Below are positions 8,567-17,012 of a DNA stretch of 64,000 nucleotides, in pieces. This stretch comes from Pseudomonas hygromyciniae (GTDB lineage Bacteria > Pseudomonadota > Gammaproteobacteria > Pseudomonadales > Pseudomonadaceae). The stretch covers positions 2,292,501-2,356,500 of the forward strand of contig NZ_CP070506.1 of assembly GCF_016925675.1 (NCBI RefSeq), given 5' to 3'. Numbering within the stretch: the stretch's first letter is position 1; each line of letters opens with the position of its first letter. The notes beneath the pieces are model-generated. The model saw only the letters and a program-made list of their open reading frames with translations. It was not told the origin of the DNA and did no database searches. The position numbers and the translations under genes were made by a program.

Positions 8567-9886
8567 GTGAAATTCAGCCTGCCGAAAATTGCCACCGCAC
8601 CGTTCTGCCCACCGGAAGTGGCGGGCACCATCCCCGTCGATCCCCGTGCGCCGTTTTTCAAACGGGTGCTGCAGTTTGCCGGCCCTGGCCTGCTGATCTC
8701 CATTGGCTACATGGACCCTGGCAACTGGGCCACGGCCATCGAGGCCGGGTCGCGCTACGGCTACAACTTGCTGTTTGTGGTGTTGCTCGCCAGCCTGGCG
8801 GGGATGGCGGTGCAGTGCCTGTGTTCGCGGCTGGGCATCGCCACCGGCAAGGACCTGGCGCAGTTGTGCCGCGAACGCTACAGCCAGCGTTCAGCGCGCA
8901 CCCAATGGGTGCTGGCGGAAATCTCGATCATCGCCACCGACCTGGCCGAAGTGCTCGGCTGCGCCCTGGCGTTCCACCTGCTGCTGGGGGTGTCGCTGAC
9001 CACCGGCATTGTCATCACCGCCTTTGACACGCTGCTGATCCTGGCTCTGCAAAACCGTGGCTTCCGGCGCCTGGAAGCGATCATGCTGGCGCTGGTGGCG
9101 ACCATCGGTGTGTGTTTCTTCGTCGAACTGGTGTTGATCAAGCCTTATTGGCCGGATGTCATGCGCGGTTTCACGCCGTCCCTCTCGGCGATCAGTGATG
9201 CGGCGCCGCTCTATCTGGCCATCGGCATTCTCGGGGCCACCGTGATGCCCCATAACCTGTACCTGCACACCTCGATTGTGCAAACCCGCCTGTTCGGCAA
9301 GGACCTGGCCAGCCGCCAGGACGCGGTCAAGCTCGCACGCATCGATACCATCGGCTCCCTGGCCCTGGCCCTGCTGGTCAACTCGGCGATCCTGGTGCTG
9401 GCGGCTGCGGCGTTCCACCAGAGCGGCCATACCGAGGTGGTCGAAATCCAGGACGCCTACCACCTGCTGGACCCGCTGGTGGGCGGTGCGTTTGCCAGCA
9501 TCCTGTTCGGCATTGCCTTGCTGGCGTCCGGGCAAAGCTCGACCTTCACCGGCACCATCGCCGGCCAGGTGATCATGGAGGGCTACCTCAACCTGCGGAT
9601 TCCCTGCTGGCAACGCCGCCTGATCACCCGTGGCCTGGCGCTGATCCCGGCGTTCCTCGGGGTGTGGTTGATGGGTGACGATGCCATTGGCAAATTGCTG
9701 GTCCTCAGCCAGGTGGTGCTCAGCCTGCAGTTGCCCTTTGCCTTGTACCCGCTGATCCGCATGACCGGCGACCGGCAATTGATGGGGCCGTTCGTCAATC
9801 GCCTGCCCACCCGGATCCTGGCCTGGAGTCTGTTCAGCGTGATCAGCGGCGCCAATGCCTGGTTGATCGGCCAGTGGCTGTTCTGA
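8567..9886 (+). CDS. mntH: Nramp-family Mn2+/H+ symporter
   Basis: A 439-residue inner-membrane transporter that imports Mn2+ (and other divalent metals) with protons. The metal-binding signature DPGNWAT is at residues 50-56 in the first helix, and the matching MPHNLYLH motif of helix 6 begins at about 227. There are about 11 hydrophobic segments. Translation appears to begin at GTG (8567) because homology starts at MKFSLPK and no ATG fits. The space upstream to the REP element is only 39 bases, so the promoter may lie within or before the repeat. Its TGA is one base from the corrected stop of the convergent LysR gene. Confidence 0.93.
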   Translation: MKFSLPKIATAPFCPPEVAGTIPVDPRAPFFKRVLQFAGPGLLISIGYMDPGNWATAIEAGSRYGYNLLFVVLLASLAGMAVQCLCSRLGIATGKDLAQLCRERYSQRSARTQWVLAEISIIATDLAEVLGCALAFHLLLGVSLTTGIVITAFDTLLILALQNRGFRRLEAIMLALVATIGVCFFVELVLIKPYWPDVMRGFTPSLSAISDAAPLYLAIGILGATVMPHNLYLHTSIVQTRLFGKDLASRQDAVKLARIDTIGSLALALLVNSAILVLAAAAFHQSGHTEVVEIQDAYHLLDPLVGGAFASILFGIALLASGQSSTFTGTIAGQVIMEGYLNLRIPCWQRRLITRGLALIPAFLGVWLMGDDAIGKLLVLSQVVLSLQLPFALYPLIRMTGDRQLMGPFVNRLPTRILAWSLFSVISGANAWLIGQWLF

Positions 9887-9887
9887 T

Positions 9888-10821
9888 TCAGCGGTCCCAG
9901 TAGGGCACGCTGCCGAAGCGTTCGACAAAAAAGTCGATGACCGTGCGTACCTTCACCGACAACCGCCGGCTGCCGGGCCACAGGGGCGGCAATCTGCTGC
10001 GGCTCCAGGGTGGTTGCCACTTCGTAGTCGGTCAGTACCGCCTGCAAACGCCCGGCGCGCAGGCTGTCGCCGATCAGCCAGGAAGGAAACACCACGAACC
10101 CCAGGCCTTGTTCGGCAGCGCGTGCCAGGGTGTCGGCGTGGTTGCCGGTGATCGGGCCCTTGACCGTGTAGGGCGCCCAGTCGCCCTGTTCGTGGCGAAA
10201 GAACCAACGTTGCTGGCCGTTCACGCCCTTGTACGCCAGACACTGGTGGTTGAGCAGCTCATCGGGATGGCGCGGCGTGCCGCAGCGCGCCAGGTACTCG
10301 GGGCTGGCGGCGATCCGGTAGCGCTGGGGCGCAAAAATGCGCGCCTGCATCCCGGAATCGTTGAGCACGCCGATACGGAACAGCAGGTCGGCGCCTTCCT
10401 GTAGGGGGTCGACGTAGGTGTCGGTCTGCTGGATATCCAGTTGCAGCTTGGGATAACGCTGGCACAACTCGGCCAGCCAGGGCGACAGGTGCCGCTGGCC
10501 GAACACCATGGGCGCATTGATCCGCACCAGGCCGCTGGGTTCGCTTTCCTGTTCTTGCAGGGCCTGCCCGGCCTCTTCCAGTTGTTGCAGCATCAGGCGC
10601 GCATGATGCCCGAGCAAACGCCCGGCTTCCGTGGGGCTGACCGCACGGGTGTGCCGGTAGAGCAATTGCTGGCTCAGGGCCTGTTCCATCAACTGGATCT
10701 GCCGGGAAATGGAGGAGGGCGCCAGGCCCTCGCGGCGTGCGACTTCAGAGAAACTGCCGTGGTCGAGCACCGCCACAAACAGACGCAGCGCCTTGAAACT
10801 CAACTCGTTGAAGCCCTGCAT
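9888..10821 (-). pseudogene. LysR-family regulator, frameshifted near its C-terminus
   Basis: A LysR-type regulator: a winged helix-turn-helix at about residues 6-65 (FVAVLDHGSFSEVARREGL, then PSSISRQIQLME), followed by an effector-binding domain. The frame from 10821 loses homology after EVATTLEPQQIAA. Removing one base from the four-base run at 9983-9986 (plus-strand GGGG) restores the ending SVKVRTVIDFFVERFGSVPY and a stop at 9888-9890, giving about 310 residues. Without that correction the frame continues about 300 bases antisense into mntH, to 9583. It is divergent from the YdcZ-type genes at 10.9 kb, which it may regulate. Target and ligand are unknown. Confidence 0.72.
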
Positions 10822-10937
10822 GATCACTCCGTGCTGTGCGCATTGCGCAAAGGTGTTGTCGGCATGCTCCCATTTATCGCACAGCAGGGCTACCGGATAA
10901 TGCGCGCCATTGTTCTTCTCTGACGTGTAGGTGGTGT

Positions 10938-11414
10938 ATGCAAACTTCTTCGCTCGAGGCCGCGCGCCCCAAGCACCGACTAGGCCTGCTGCTGTTGCCG
11001 CTGGTGATCCTGGCGGGCATGGGCCTGTCGGTGGAAGCCGGCCTGTTGGGGCCCCTGGGCGCTCAGGTAGGGCACTTATGGGCCACCTTGAGCATCTTCG
11101 GGGTGGGCACGGCAATCCTCCTGTTGCTGCTGCTGTTCAGCGGCCCGCAAAAAGGTCCGGCCCTCAACGAACTGCCGCGCTGGCAACTGATCGGGGGCTT
11201 TCTTGGGCCGATGTATGTGGTGGTGCTGACCCTGGCCACGCCCCATATCGGGATTGCCATGACCATGATTGCGATCCTCTCCGGCCAGGTCGGCAAGAGC
11301 GTGCTGATCGACCACTTTGGCTGGTTTGGCACCGCCCGCAAGCGGGTCAACGGTGAACGCTGGATGGCGCTGCTGTTGATTGTGGTGGCTCTTGTTTTGA
11401 TTGCGCGGGGTTAA
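10938..11414 (+). CDS. YdcZ/DUF606-type DMT transporter half-protein (first)
   Basis: A 158-residue membrane protein with about five hydrophobic segments. The sequence fits the DMT-superfamily DUF606 (YdcZ) group, which often occurs as two half-size genes that may form one heterodimer. Segments such as PLVILAGMGLSVEAGLLG and the RWQLIGGFLGPMYVVVL stretch are typical. The start at 10938 follows a GGTGGT ribosome-site-like sequence. It is 4 bases from the next gene, a homologous partner, and divergent from the LysR regulator. The substrate is not evident. Confidence 0.8.
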   Translation: MQTSSLEAARPKHRLGLLLLPLVILAGMGLSVEAGLLGPLGAQVGHLWATLSIFGVGTAILLLLLLFSGPQKGPALNELPRWQLIGGFLGPMYVVVLTLATPHIGIAMTMIAILSGQVGKSVLIDHFGWFGTARKRVNGERWMALLLIVVALVLIARG

Positions 11415-11418
11415 GGCG

Positions 11419-11874
11419 ATGAATCTGATTCTATTGTTGGTGCTGGTGGTTGCCGCCGGCGCGGTGTTGAGTGTGCAAGCGGCGATCAATGGGCGCCTGG
11501 GGCAAACTGTCGGCGTGCTGCGCAGCAGCCTGGTGACGTTTGCGGTAGGCACGCTGGTGACCGGCCTGTTGATTCTGTTCTTCGAACCGGCCCAGGCCGT
11601 GAGCCTGCTCGAGGTGCCCAAGTGGCAATTGACCGGGGCGTTGTTCGGTGTGGTGTACATGATGGTGATGGTCGGTGCGGTACCGATCGTGGGCACGGCG
11701 GTGGCGACGGTGGCGGTGATCGTCGGCCAACTGGCCATGGGCATGCTGATCGATAACTTCGGCTGGATGGGCAACACCGCCATCGAGCTGTCTGCCAGCC
11801 GGGTGCTGGCAATGGCGTGTCTGGCGTTGGCCTTGGTATTCATGTATCGCAGCAGTACGCGCCAGGTTGATTAA
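11419..11874 (+). CDS. YdcZ/DUF606-type DMT transporter half-protein (second)
   Basis: A 151-residue integral membrane protein, similar in length and layout to the gene just before it: an N-terminal hydrophobic segment, the AAINGRLGQTVG turn, the KWQLTGALFGVVYMMV segment paralogous to RWQLIGGFLGPMYVV of its neighbour, and two more membrane helices. The paralogy with 10938-11414 indicates a tandem pair that probably works as one transporter. The start at 11419 (ATG) is 4 bases after the previous stop. A hairpin terminator follows at 11897. Confidence 0.82.
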   Translation: MNLILLLVLVVAAGAVLSVQAAINGRLGQTVGVLRSSLVTFAVGTLVTGLLILFFEPAQAVSLLEVPKWQLTGALFGVVYMMVMVGAVPIVGTAVATVAVIVGQLAMGMLIDNFGWMGNTAIELSASRVLAMACLALALVFMYRSSTRQVD

Positions 11875-11896
11875 CGGCGAATGGCGCTAGCGTCGA

Positions 11897-11924
11897 CAGG
11901 CAGCGTAAGCTGCCTGACTTTTCC
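11897..11924 (+). terminator. Rho-independent-like terminator of the YdcZ pair
   Basis: CAGGCAGC (11897-11904), a GTAA loop, then GCTGCCTG (11909-11916) form a perfect 8-bp stem. It is followed by ACTTTTCCCC, a short T-run. It is placed directly after the transporter pair and before the SRPBCC gene. Confidence 0.7.
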
Positions 11925-11944
11925 CCCTATCGTGGAGTTTTATC

Positions 11945-12361
11945 GTGGCCAAAGCAGCTGCTGTCATTGAAATCCCGGTCTCGGCCGATCAAGTCTGGCA
12001 ACTGGTCGGTGGGTTCAACTCGTTGCCCGATTGGTTGCCGCTGATTGCCAAGAGCGAGCCGGGCGAAGGCGGGCGTGTGCGTCACTTGAAGACCGTGGAT
12101 GGCGCGGTGGTGGTCGAGCATTTGCAGACCTTTGATAACGCGGCGCGCACCTACAGCTACACCATCAGTGAGTCGCCGTTTCCGGTCAGTGCGTATCTGG
12201 CGACATTGCAGGTCGAAGCGCTGGGCGAGCACTCGGCCAAAGTCACCTGGTCGGGCGTGTTTACCCCGATTGCCGGTGTGACCGATGCAGAGGTTGAAGA
12301 GCTGTTCAGCGGCGTTTACACCGGCGGCGTCGAGGCCCTGCGTAAAAACTTCCCGGCCTGA
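11945..12361 (+). CDS. SRPBCC family protein (polyketide cyclase/START-like)
   Basis: A 138-residue protein of the SRPBCC fold, a helix-grip barrel that binds hydrophobic ligands. The start AKAAAVIEIPVSADQVWQLVGGFNSLPDWLP is the classical opening of this family: a first strand, then a helix with W and the F-x-x-L-P-x-W motif. The start is GTG at 11945, with GTGGAGTT just upstream. It lacks a signal peptide, so it is cytoplasmic. No substrate can be deduced. It converges with the sensor kinase, stop to stop, 18 bases apart. Confidence 0.82.
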   Translation: MAKAAAVIEIPVSADQVWQLVGGFNSLPDWLPLIAKSEPGEGGRVRHLKTVDGAVVVEHLQTFDNAARTYSYTISESPFPVSAYLATLQVEALGEHSAKVTWSGVFTPIAGVTDAEVEELFSGVYTGGVEALRKNFPA

Positions 12362-12379
12362 TTGCCACAGGGGGGGCTC

Positions 12380-13768
12380 TTACAGAGGGGTTTGTGCGCG
12401 ACAGTCCAGGGTCAGTCGCGCGCCACCACGCTCGCTGCTGCCGACTTCCAGCCCAAAGCCATGCAGGTTGATGATCGCCGCCACAATCGACAGGCCCAGG
12501 CCAAAGCTGCCCTGCTGCTGCCCGTCATCGACCCGGTAAAAACGCTGGAACACCGCCACCCGTTCCGCTTCGGGAATCCCTGGGCCGGTATCCAATACCT
12601 CGATGCGCGTGCTGCCAGCCTCGTTGCTGCCTCGCAGCAGCACTTCGCCGCCCGGTGGGGTGAACTTGATCGAATTACTCAGCAGGTTGGCCAGGGCTTC
12701 GAACAGCAGCGCCCGGTCGCCGGTAATCGATGGCAATGCTTCGGGGGCTTGCAACAGCAGTTCCAGCTGACCTTCTTCCGCCAAGGGCAGGTAGAAGTCA
12801 TGGAGTTCCTGGAGCAAGGGCAGGGGATCGAAGACCCGGAAACCGGAGCGTCGTTGACGATCCTCCAATTCGGAGATGCGCAGCAAACCGCGAAAGCGCG
12901 CCATCAGCGTATCGGTCTCGCTGATGACTTCATCGAGCTGCAAGGCCTGGGGCGAGCCTTCGGCGGTCTGCTGCTTGATCCGATACAACTGCGCCCGCAA
13001 GCGGGTCAGCGGTGTGCGCAGGTCGTGAGCAATGTTGTCGCAGACACCCTTGACCTCGTTCATCAGCTTTTCGATGCGCTCAAGCATGGCGTTGACGATG
13101 GCCGCCAGCATGTCCAGTTCGTCGCGGCGGTTGGACAGCGGCAGGCGGTGGGTCAGGTCGCCGGCGACGATGGCTTCGGCGCTGGCCTGGATCCCGCGAA
13201 TCCGCCGCAAGGGGCGCCGGCGTAGCAGGTGCCAGCCGGCGACGCCGGGGATGATGGTCAGGGAGATCGCCCAGAGCAGGGCTTGCAGGATGATCCGGGT
13301 CACGCCCAGCAACGAGCCGTTGTCGCGCACCAGTACCAGCCAGCGGCCATCCTGGGTGTGGGTCGCCACCGCATCGCAACTGCCCCGGGGCAGTTTCGGG
13401 TCATCCGATTCGGTGCAGTTGGCCAGGGCATGGATGTGCCCGTCGAGGGGCAAGTCTGCCGGGATCTGCTGGATCGGGCCGCTAAGGGGCCGTTGTTGGC
13501 CATCGAACAGGCCATAGGCGTCAATGCCCTTCATATCGAAGGTCATGCTGGTGGCCAGGGCTTCATCCAGTTGCGCGCCCTCGAAGCGCTGGAACAGGTG
13601 CTGGCGCTGCATCAGCGAATGGCGCGAGAGGTCGCCCAGGTACCCCGAGACTTCGTAATAGAGCACCCCCATGAGGATGCAACTCCAGGCCACGAACAGC
13701 GAGCTGTACAGGGCCAGCAGGCGGCTGCTGGAGGAGCGCCAGCCGTTAGACGGGTTCAGCAATGACAT
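12380..13768 (-). CDS. HAMP-containing sensor histidine kinase
   Basis: A 462-residue kinase. A first membrane helix (about 20-40) and a second (about 160-182) flank a periplasmic sensor of about 120 residues with two cysteines (near 118 and 131). A HAMP domain follows at about 185-240. The dimerisation domain carries the phosphoacceptor in NIAHDLRTPL (H248), and the ATPase domain has the N-box NLLSNSIKF and a DTGPGIP loop. Its first 23 bases overlap the end of the response regulator gene, so the two are co-translated. The signal is unknown; copper-type regulators share this layout, but no metal-binding cluster is seen. Confidence 0.88.
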   Translation of the reverse strand: MSLLNPSNGWRSSSSRLLALYSSLFVAWSCILMGVLYYEVSGYLGDLSRHSLMQRQHLFQRFEGAQLDEALATSMTFDMKGIDAYGLFDGQQRPLSGPIQQIPADLPLDGHIHALANCTESDDPKLPRGSCDAVATHTQDGRWLVLVRDNGSLLGVTRIILQALLWAISLTIIPGVAGWHLLRRRPLRRIRGIQASAEAIVAGDLTHRLPLSNRRDELDMLAAIVNAMLERIEKLMNEVKGVCDNIAHDLRTPLTRLRAQLYRIKQQTAEGSPQALQLDEVISETDTLMARFRGLLRISELEDRQRRSGFRVFDPLPLLQELHDFYLPLAEEGQLELLLQAPEALPSITGDRALLFEALANLLSNSIKFTPPGGEVLLRGSNEAGSTRIEVLDTGPGIPEAERVAVFQRFYRVDDGQQQGSFGLGLSIVAAIINLHGFGLEVGSSERGGARLTLDCRAQTPL

Positions 13769-14429
13769 AGCCCGAACCTCGTACCGTGCGGATCAGCGGC
13801 GTCAGGCCCGGCGGGTCGATTTTCTTGCGCAGGCGGCCAATGTGCACGTCGATGAGGTTGGTGCCCGGGTCGAAGTGATAGCCCCAGACTTCCTCGAAAA
13901 TCATCATCCGCGAGAGGATTTGCCCGGTGTTGCGCATCAGGAATTCCAGCAGCTTGTACTCGGTGGGCAGCAGGCTCAGCGGCTGGTCGGCGCGACTGGC
14001 TTCGCGGCTGATCAGGTTCAGTTCCAGGTCGGCCACGCGCAATGCGGTTTGCGCGGCCTTGAGCGCATTGTTGCGCCGCAGCAGCACCTCGACCCGGGCG
14101 GCCATTTCGTCGGAGGCAAAGGGTTTGGTCAGGTAATCATCGCCCCCGGCGCGCAGCCCGCGCACCCGTTCATCCACGTCGGAGAGGGCGCTGATCATCA
14201 GGATCGGCGTCGCCACCCCGAGGGTGCGCAAGGTGGTGACGATGGCCAGGCCATCGAGCTCCGGGAGCATGCGGTCGAGGGTGATCAGGTCGTAATCGCC
14301 ACTCACCGCCCGCGACAGGCCCTCACGGCCGTTGTCGACCCAATCCACGTCCAGTCCATGACTGCTCAGCTCGGCGACGATCTCGCGGGCCGTCACGGCG
14401 TCGTCTTCGATGGTCAAAATGCGCGTCAT
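13746..14429 (-). CDS. OmpR-family response regulator
   Basis: A 227-residue regulator. The receiver domain (1-115) has the acidic pair E8/D9/D10, the phosphoacceptor D52 in LITLDRMLPELDG and the conserved K in YLTKPF. The C-terminal winged helix (about 130-225) recognises DNA. It precedes and overlaps the sensor kinase gene by 23 bases. The start at 14429 was chosen because homology begins there; the upstream open frame is short and lacks homology. The target genes are not known. Confidence 0.9.
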   Translation of the reverse strand: MTRILTIEDDAVTAREIVAELSSHGLDVDWVDNGREGLSRAVSGDYDLITLDRMLPELDGLAIVTTLRTLGVATPILMISALSDVDERVRGLRAGGDDYLTKPFASDEMAARVEVLLRRNNALKAAQTALRVADLELNLISREASRADQPLSLLPTEYKLLEFLMRNTGQILSRMMIFEEVWGYHFDPGTNLIDVHIGRLRKKIDPPGLTPLIRTVRGSGYVIAEPV

Positions 14430-14530
14430 AAGGGTTACCTGGTCACACTGGAGTGAGGGGCATTTTGCCAAAAAATGATCGCGAGGTTTCTAAAAGAAAA
14501 TTCATGTAGGCATGGCGGGCTCGGTCAAAA

Positions 14531-14619
14531 TGTGGGAGCGGGCTTGCTCGCGAAAGCGGTGTATCAGTAAATGCATCCGGGGCTGATACACCGCTTTCGC
14601 GAGCAAGCCCGCTCCCACA
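14531..14619. repeat. REPIN, copy 2
   Basis: A pair of TGTGGGAGCGGGCTTGCTCG arms in inverted orientation around a short variable centre, near-identical to the element at 4.1 kb. It occupies part of the 388-base gap between the response regulator start and the next gene; the rest, to 14817, holds only A/T-rich promoter-like DNA near 14,700. Confidence 0.92.
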
Positions 14620-14817
14620 GGGTTCGGTGCCTGTCTTGGGAATGCATAACGCCCGCCACTTACGCGGCGTTCTTGCAAGTTGCATGATCCTAGGAAGTTC
14701 AACTTGCTTATCTCATTGAAATAAATGGGGTTTTATTTTTGTGGCGACTGGCACGGCGGCTGCACTGTCCTTTTCGACAGATGTAACACCATTTTTCATG
14801 CCTGGAGCACAACAACA

Positions 14818-15705
14818 ATGATGACATCCTCATCCACTTTGCAAGAGTCGAGCACGCTCTCCGGGGTTTCCTGGGGGGCGATCTTCGCCGGGGCTGCGGC
14901 AGCTGCGGCGCTGTCCCTGGTTTTGGTGCTGCTGGGCTTCGGCCTGGGCTTTTCGGCGGTGTCGCCGTGGGCCGACAGCGGAATCAGCGCCAAGGGCCTG
15001 GGCATCTCCACGATTGTCTGGCTGGCCTTTACCCAGATTGTCGCGGCAGGGCTGGGCGGTTATATCGCCGGCCGGCTGCGGGTCAAGTGGGCCAATATGC
15101 ATGGCGATGAGGTGTACTTTCGCGACACCGCCCATGGCTTTCTCGCCTGGGCCGTGGCCACGCTGGTGACTGCGACCCTGGTGGTCGGCTCGGTCAGCAG
15201 CATTGTCGGCGGTGGTGTACAGGCCGGTGCGAGCGTGGTCTCGGGTGCCGCCAGCGGCTTGACCCAGGCTGCGGGCAACTCGGCCAATGGCGATGACTTC
15301 GGCTATTACGTCGACAGCCTGTTCCGCGATGATCGCCCGGCAGCGGCCAGTGATGACGCGGTACATGGCGTGGTGGCGCGGATCTTCGCCCGCACCCTGG
15401 GCAACGACGGCCAATTGGCTGCCCAAGACCGTGCCTACCTGGCGCAGTTGATCAGCCAGCGCACCAACCTCAGCCAGGCCGATGCCGAACGGCGTGTCGA
15501 CCAGGTCTACGGCGACGCCCGCAAAGCCCTGGAAGATGCCAAGTTGAAGGCCAAGCAGGCCGCCGACACGGCCAGCAAAATCGCCGCCGTGACCTCGCTG
15601 TGGACCTTCGTCGCGCTGTTGCTCGGTGCCTTCTTTGCCAGTTTCGCCGCTACCTTCGGCGGTCGCCGTCGGGATGCCGTGGTGTACCTGGAAACCATCC
15701 GTTAA
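14818..15705 (+). CDS. Membrane protein of unknown function with glycine-rich helices
   Basis: A 295-residue protein (ATG at 14818 or 14821). Hydrophobic segments lie near residues 18-45, 58-90 and 105-140, with one more at the C-terminus (about 262-285). The first helix region (SGVSWGAIFAGAAAAAALSL) and the GLGGYIAGRLR turn resemble the PhnA-like/TIGR04086-type membrane proteins seen in Pseudomonas. The middle (about 180-255) is hydrophilic with a helical, alanine-rich stretch. It is followed, 15 bases later, by a tiny membrane peptide gene. The start is inferred from the position of the helices; function is not known. Confidence 0.72.
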   Translation: MMTSSSTLQESSTLSGVSWGAIFAGAAAAAALSLVLVLLGFGLGFSAVSPWADSGISAKGLGISTIVWLAFTQIVAAGLGGYIAGRLRVKWANMHGDEVYFRDTAHGFLAWAVATLVTATLVVGSVSSIVGGGVQAGASVVSGAASGLTQAAGNSANGDDFGYYVDSLFRDDRPAAASDDAVHGVVARIFARTLGNDGQLAAQDRAYLAQLISQRTNLSQADAERRVDQVYGDARKALEDAKLKAKQAADTASKIAAVTSLWTFVALLLGAFFASFAATFGGRRRDAVVYLETIR

Positions 15706-15720
15706 TTCAAGGAGAACGTC

Positions 15721-15795
15721 ATGCGCTCATTACTGCTGTGGTTCCTCGGTGTGCCGATCCCGGTCATTATCCTGATCGCGATCTTTATGCACTAA
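15721..15795 (+). CDS. 24-residue hydrophobic peptide
   Basis: ATG at 15721 opens a 24-codon frame that is almost all hydrophobic (MRSLLLWFLGVPIPVIILIA, then IFMH). It is preceded by a strong AAGGAGAACGTC ribosome site, which supports real translation. It would be a single-span membrane peptide. It follows the membrane protein gene by 15 bases and is closed by a strong terminator at 15815, so it is probably co-transcribed. A role with the upstream protein is inferred only. Confidence 0.65.
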   Translation: MRSLLLWFLGVPIPVIILIAIFMH

Positions 15796-15814
15796 CCCGC
15801 GTATCCGCTTGATC

Positions 15815-15849
15815 AAGGCCGCCCCTGCATGGCAGGGGCGGCCTTTTTG
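15815..15849. terminator. Bidirectional intrinsic terminator
   Basis: AAGGCCGCCCCTG and CAGGGGCGGCCTT form a perfect 13-bp GC-rich stem with a short loop, followed by TTTTTG on the plus strand. An A-rich tract precedes it on the other side only weakly, so it is most clearly the end of the plus-strand genes. It also abuts the stop of the RpiR regulator. Confidence 0.88.
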
Positions 15850-16770
15850 TTAATCGTCAAACCCCACCTGCTCGTGAATCTCATCGACCTTCAGCTCCAG
15901 CCGGTACGCCACGGCAATAAACAGCGCCTGGCACAGGCACAGCGTGGCGCTCAGCGAGCGGAACGCAAACGACGATCCTTCATTGACCAGCAACACCGTG
16001 TTGGCACGCTTGGCCAGCGGTGACAGGTTGCTGTCGGTGATGATCAGCGTCTTGGCCTGGTGATGCTGGGCGATGCGCAGGCAGTGCTGGGTTTCCTTGC
16101 CGTAGGGGGTGAAGCTGATGGCGATCACCAGGTCATTGGCCCGCACGCTGCGCATCTGTTCGCGGTAGCTGCCGCCCAGGCCCGAGACCAGGTGGATGCG
16201 CTTGTTGGTGTGCTGCAGGTTGTAGACCAGGTAGTCGGCCACTGCAAAAGACCGGCGCACCCCGACCACGTAGATGTTGTCGGCGTTGACCACCAGGTCC
16301 ACGGCTTTCTCGAAGGCGGCGTCGTCCAACTCCAGGCCCAGGCGCTCGATACCGGACAGCGTGGCATTCACGCATTCACGGGCCAGGTCGCCGCCGCTGG
16401 CTTTCTGCGACTTGTTGGCGATCATGCTGCGAATGCGCTGCTGGTAGTTCTGCACCGGCGTGGTCTTGTGGGTATACGCCTCGCGAAACAGCGCCTGCAT
16501 TTCACTGAAGCCGCTGAAGCCAAAGCGCTGGGAAAACCGCACGATGGCCGAAGGATGGACTTCGCATTCCCGGGCGATATCGCTGATGCGGTCAACCATG
16601 ATCCGATCGCTCTGCTGGCTCATGTAGCTGGCGATGCGCTTGAGCTGGCGGGGCAGGCTTTCGTATTCCTCGGTGATCAACTGCAACAGACGCTCGGCAT
16701 TGATCGGGGGACTGGCGAGAACCTCGGTTGCCTCGGTCTCGGCGGGCGCCTGCTGATCGGTGCGGGACAT
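15850..16770 (-). CDS. iolR: RpiR-family regulator of inositol genes (IolR-like)
   Basis: A 306-residue transcription factor. The N-terminal RpiR helix-turn-helix (about 30-105) includes the pattern ISDIARECEVHPSAIVRF. A SIS sugar-phosphate-binding domain (about 150-280) contains NIYVVGVRRSFAVADY and the ISFTPYGKET turn. It is divergent from iolC, and the shared intergenic region contains a GGAA-N6-TTCC palindrome, the type of site reported for IolR of rhizobia. It probably represses the locus until an inositol-derived phosphosugar is bound. The TAA stop overlaps the terminator at 15.8 kb. Confidence 0.82.
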   Translation of the reverse strand: MSRTDQQAPAETEATEVLASPPINAERLLQLITEEYESLPRQLKRIASYMSQQSDRIMVDRISDIARECEVHPSAIVRFSQRFGFSGFSEMQALFREAYTHKTTPVQNYQQRIRSMIANKSQKASGGDLARECVNATLSGIERLGLELDDAAFEKAVDLVVNADNIYVVGVRRSFAVADYLVYNLQHTNKRIHLVSGLGGSYREQMRSVRANDLVIAISFTPYGKETQHCLRIAQHHQAKTLIITDSNLSPLAKRANTVLLVNEGSSFAFRSLSATLCLCQALFIAVAYRLELKVDEIHEQVGFDD

Positions 16771-16878
16771 AAGCAATCCTTCTGGCTTGTTCTTACAGGG
16801 CAGGTGACGGACACCTGGCCCCTGACAATAGGTCAATGGGCGCAAGTCTACAGGGAAGGCGGCAAAAAAATATCCAGA

Positions 16879-16894
16879 TGGAAAATATATTCCA
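16879..16894. promoter_or_regulatory. Candidate IolR operator 1 (GGAA-N6-TTCC)
   Basis: TGGAAAATATATTCCA lies in the divergent region between the RpiR regulator and iolC, 119 bases before the iolC start. It matches the GGAA-N6-TTCC form described for rhizobial IolR. A second site of the same form precedes the ABC importer at 24890. A/T-rich flanks suggest a promoter. Confidence 0.72.
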
Positions 16895-17012
16895 CATAAA
16901 ATATTTATAGAATAAATATTGATTGCTGGCGCCGGACGTCCTAGTCTGCATCCACCAAGAGCGTCGCCATCACGATGGCAGGCGCGGGCTGATAAAAATA
17001 ACAGGAGCCAGC

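Noticed and set aside
9583..9887. C-terminal extension of the LysR frame into mntH
   Set aside because: It appears only if the frameshift at 9983-9986 is accepted; corrected, the gene ends at 9888, which fits the family length.
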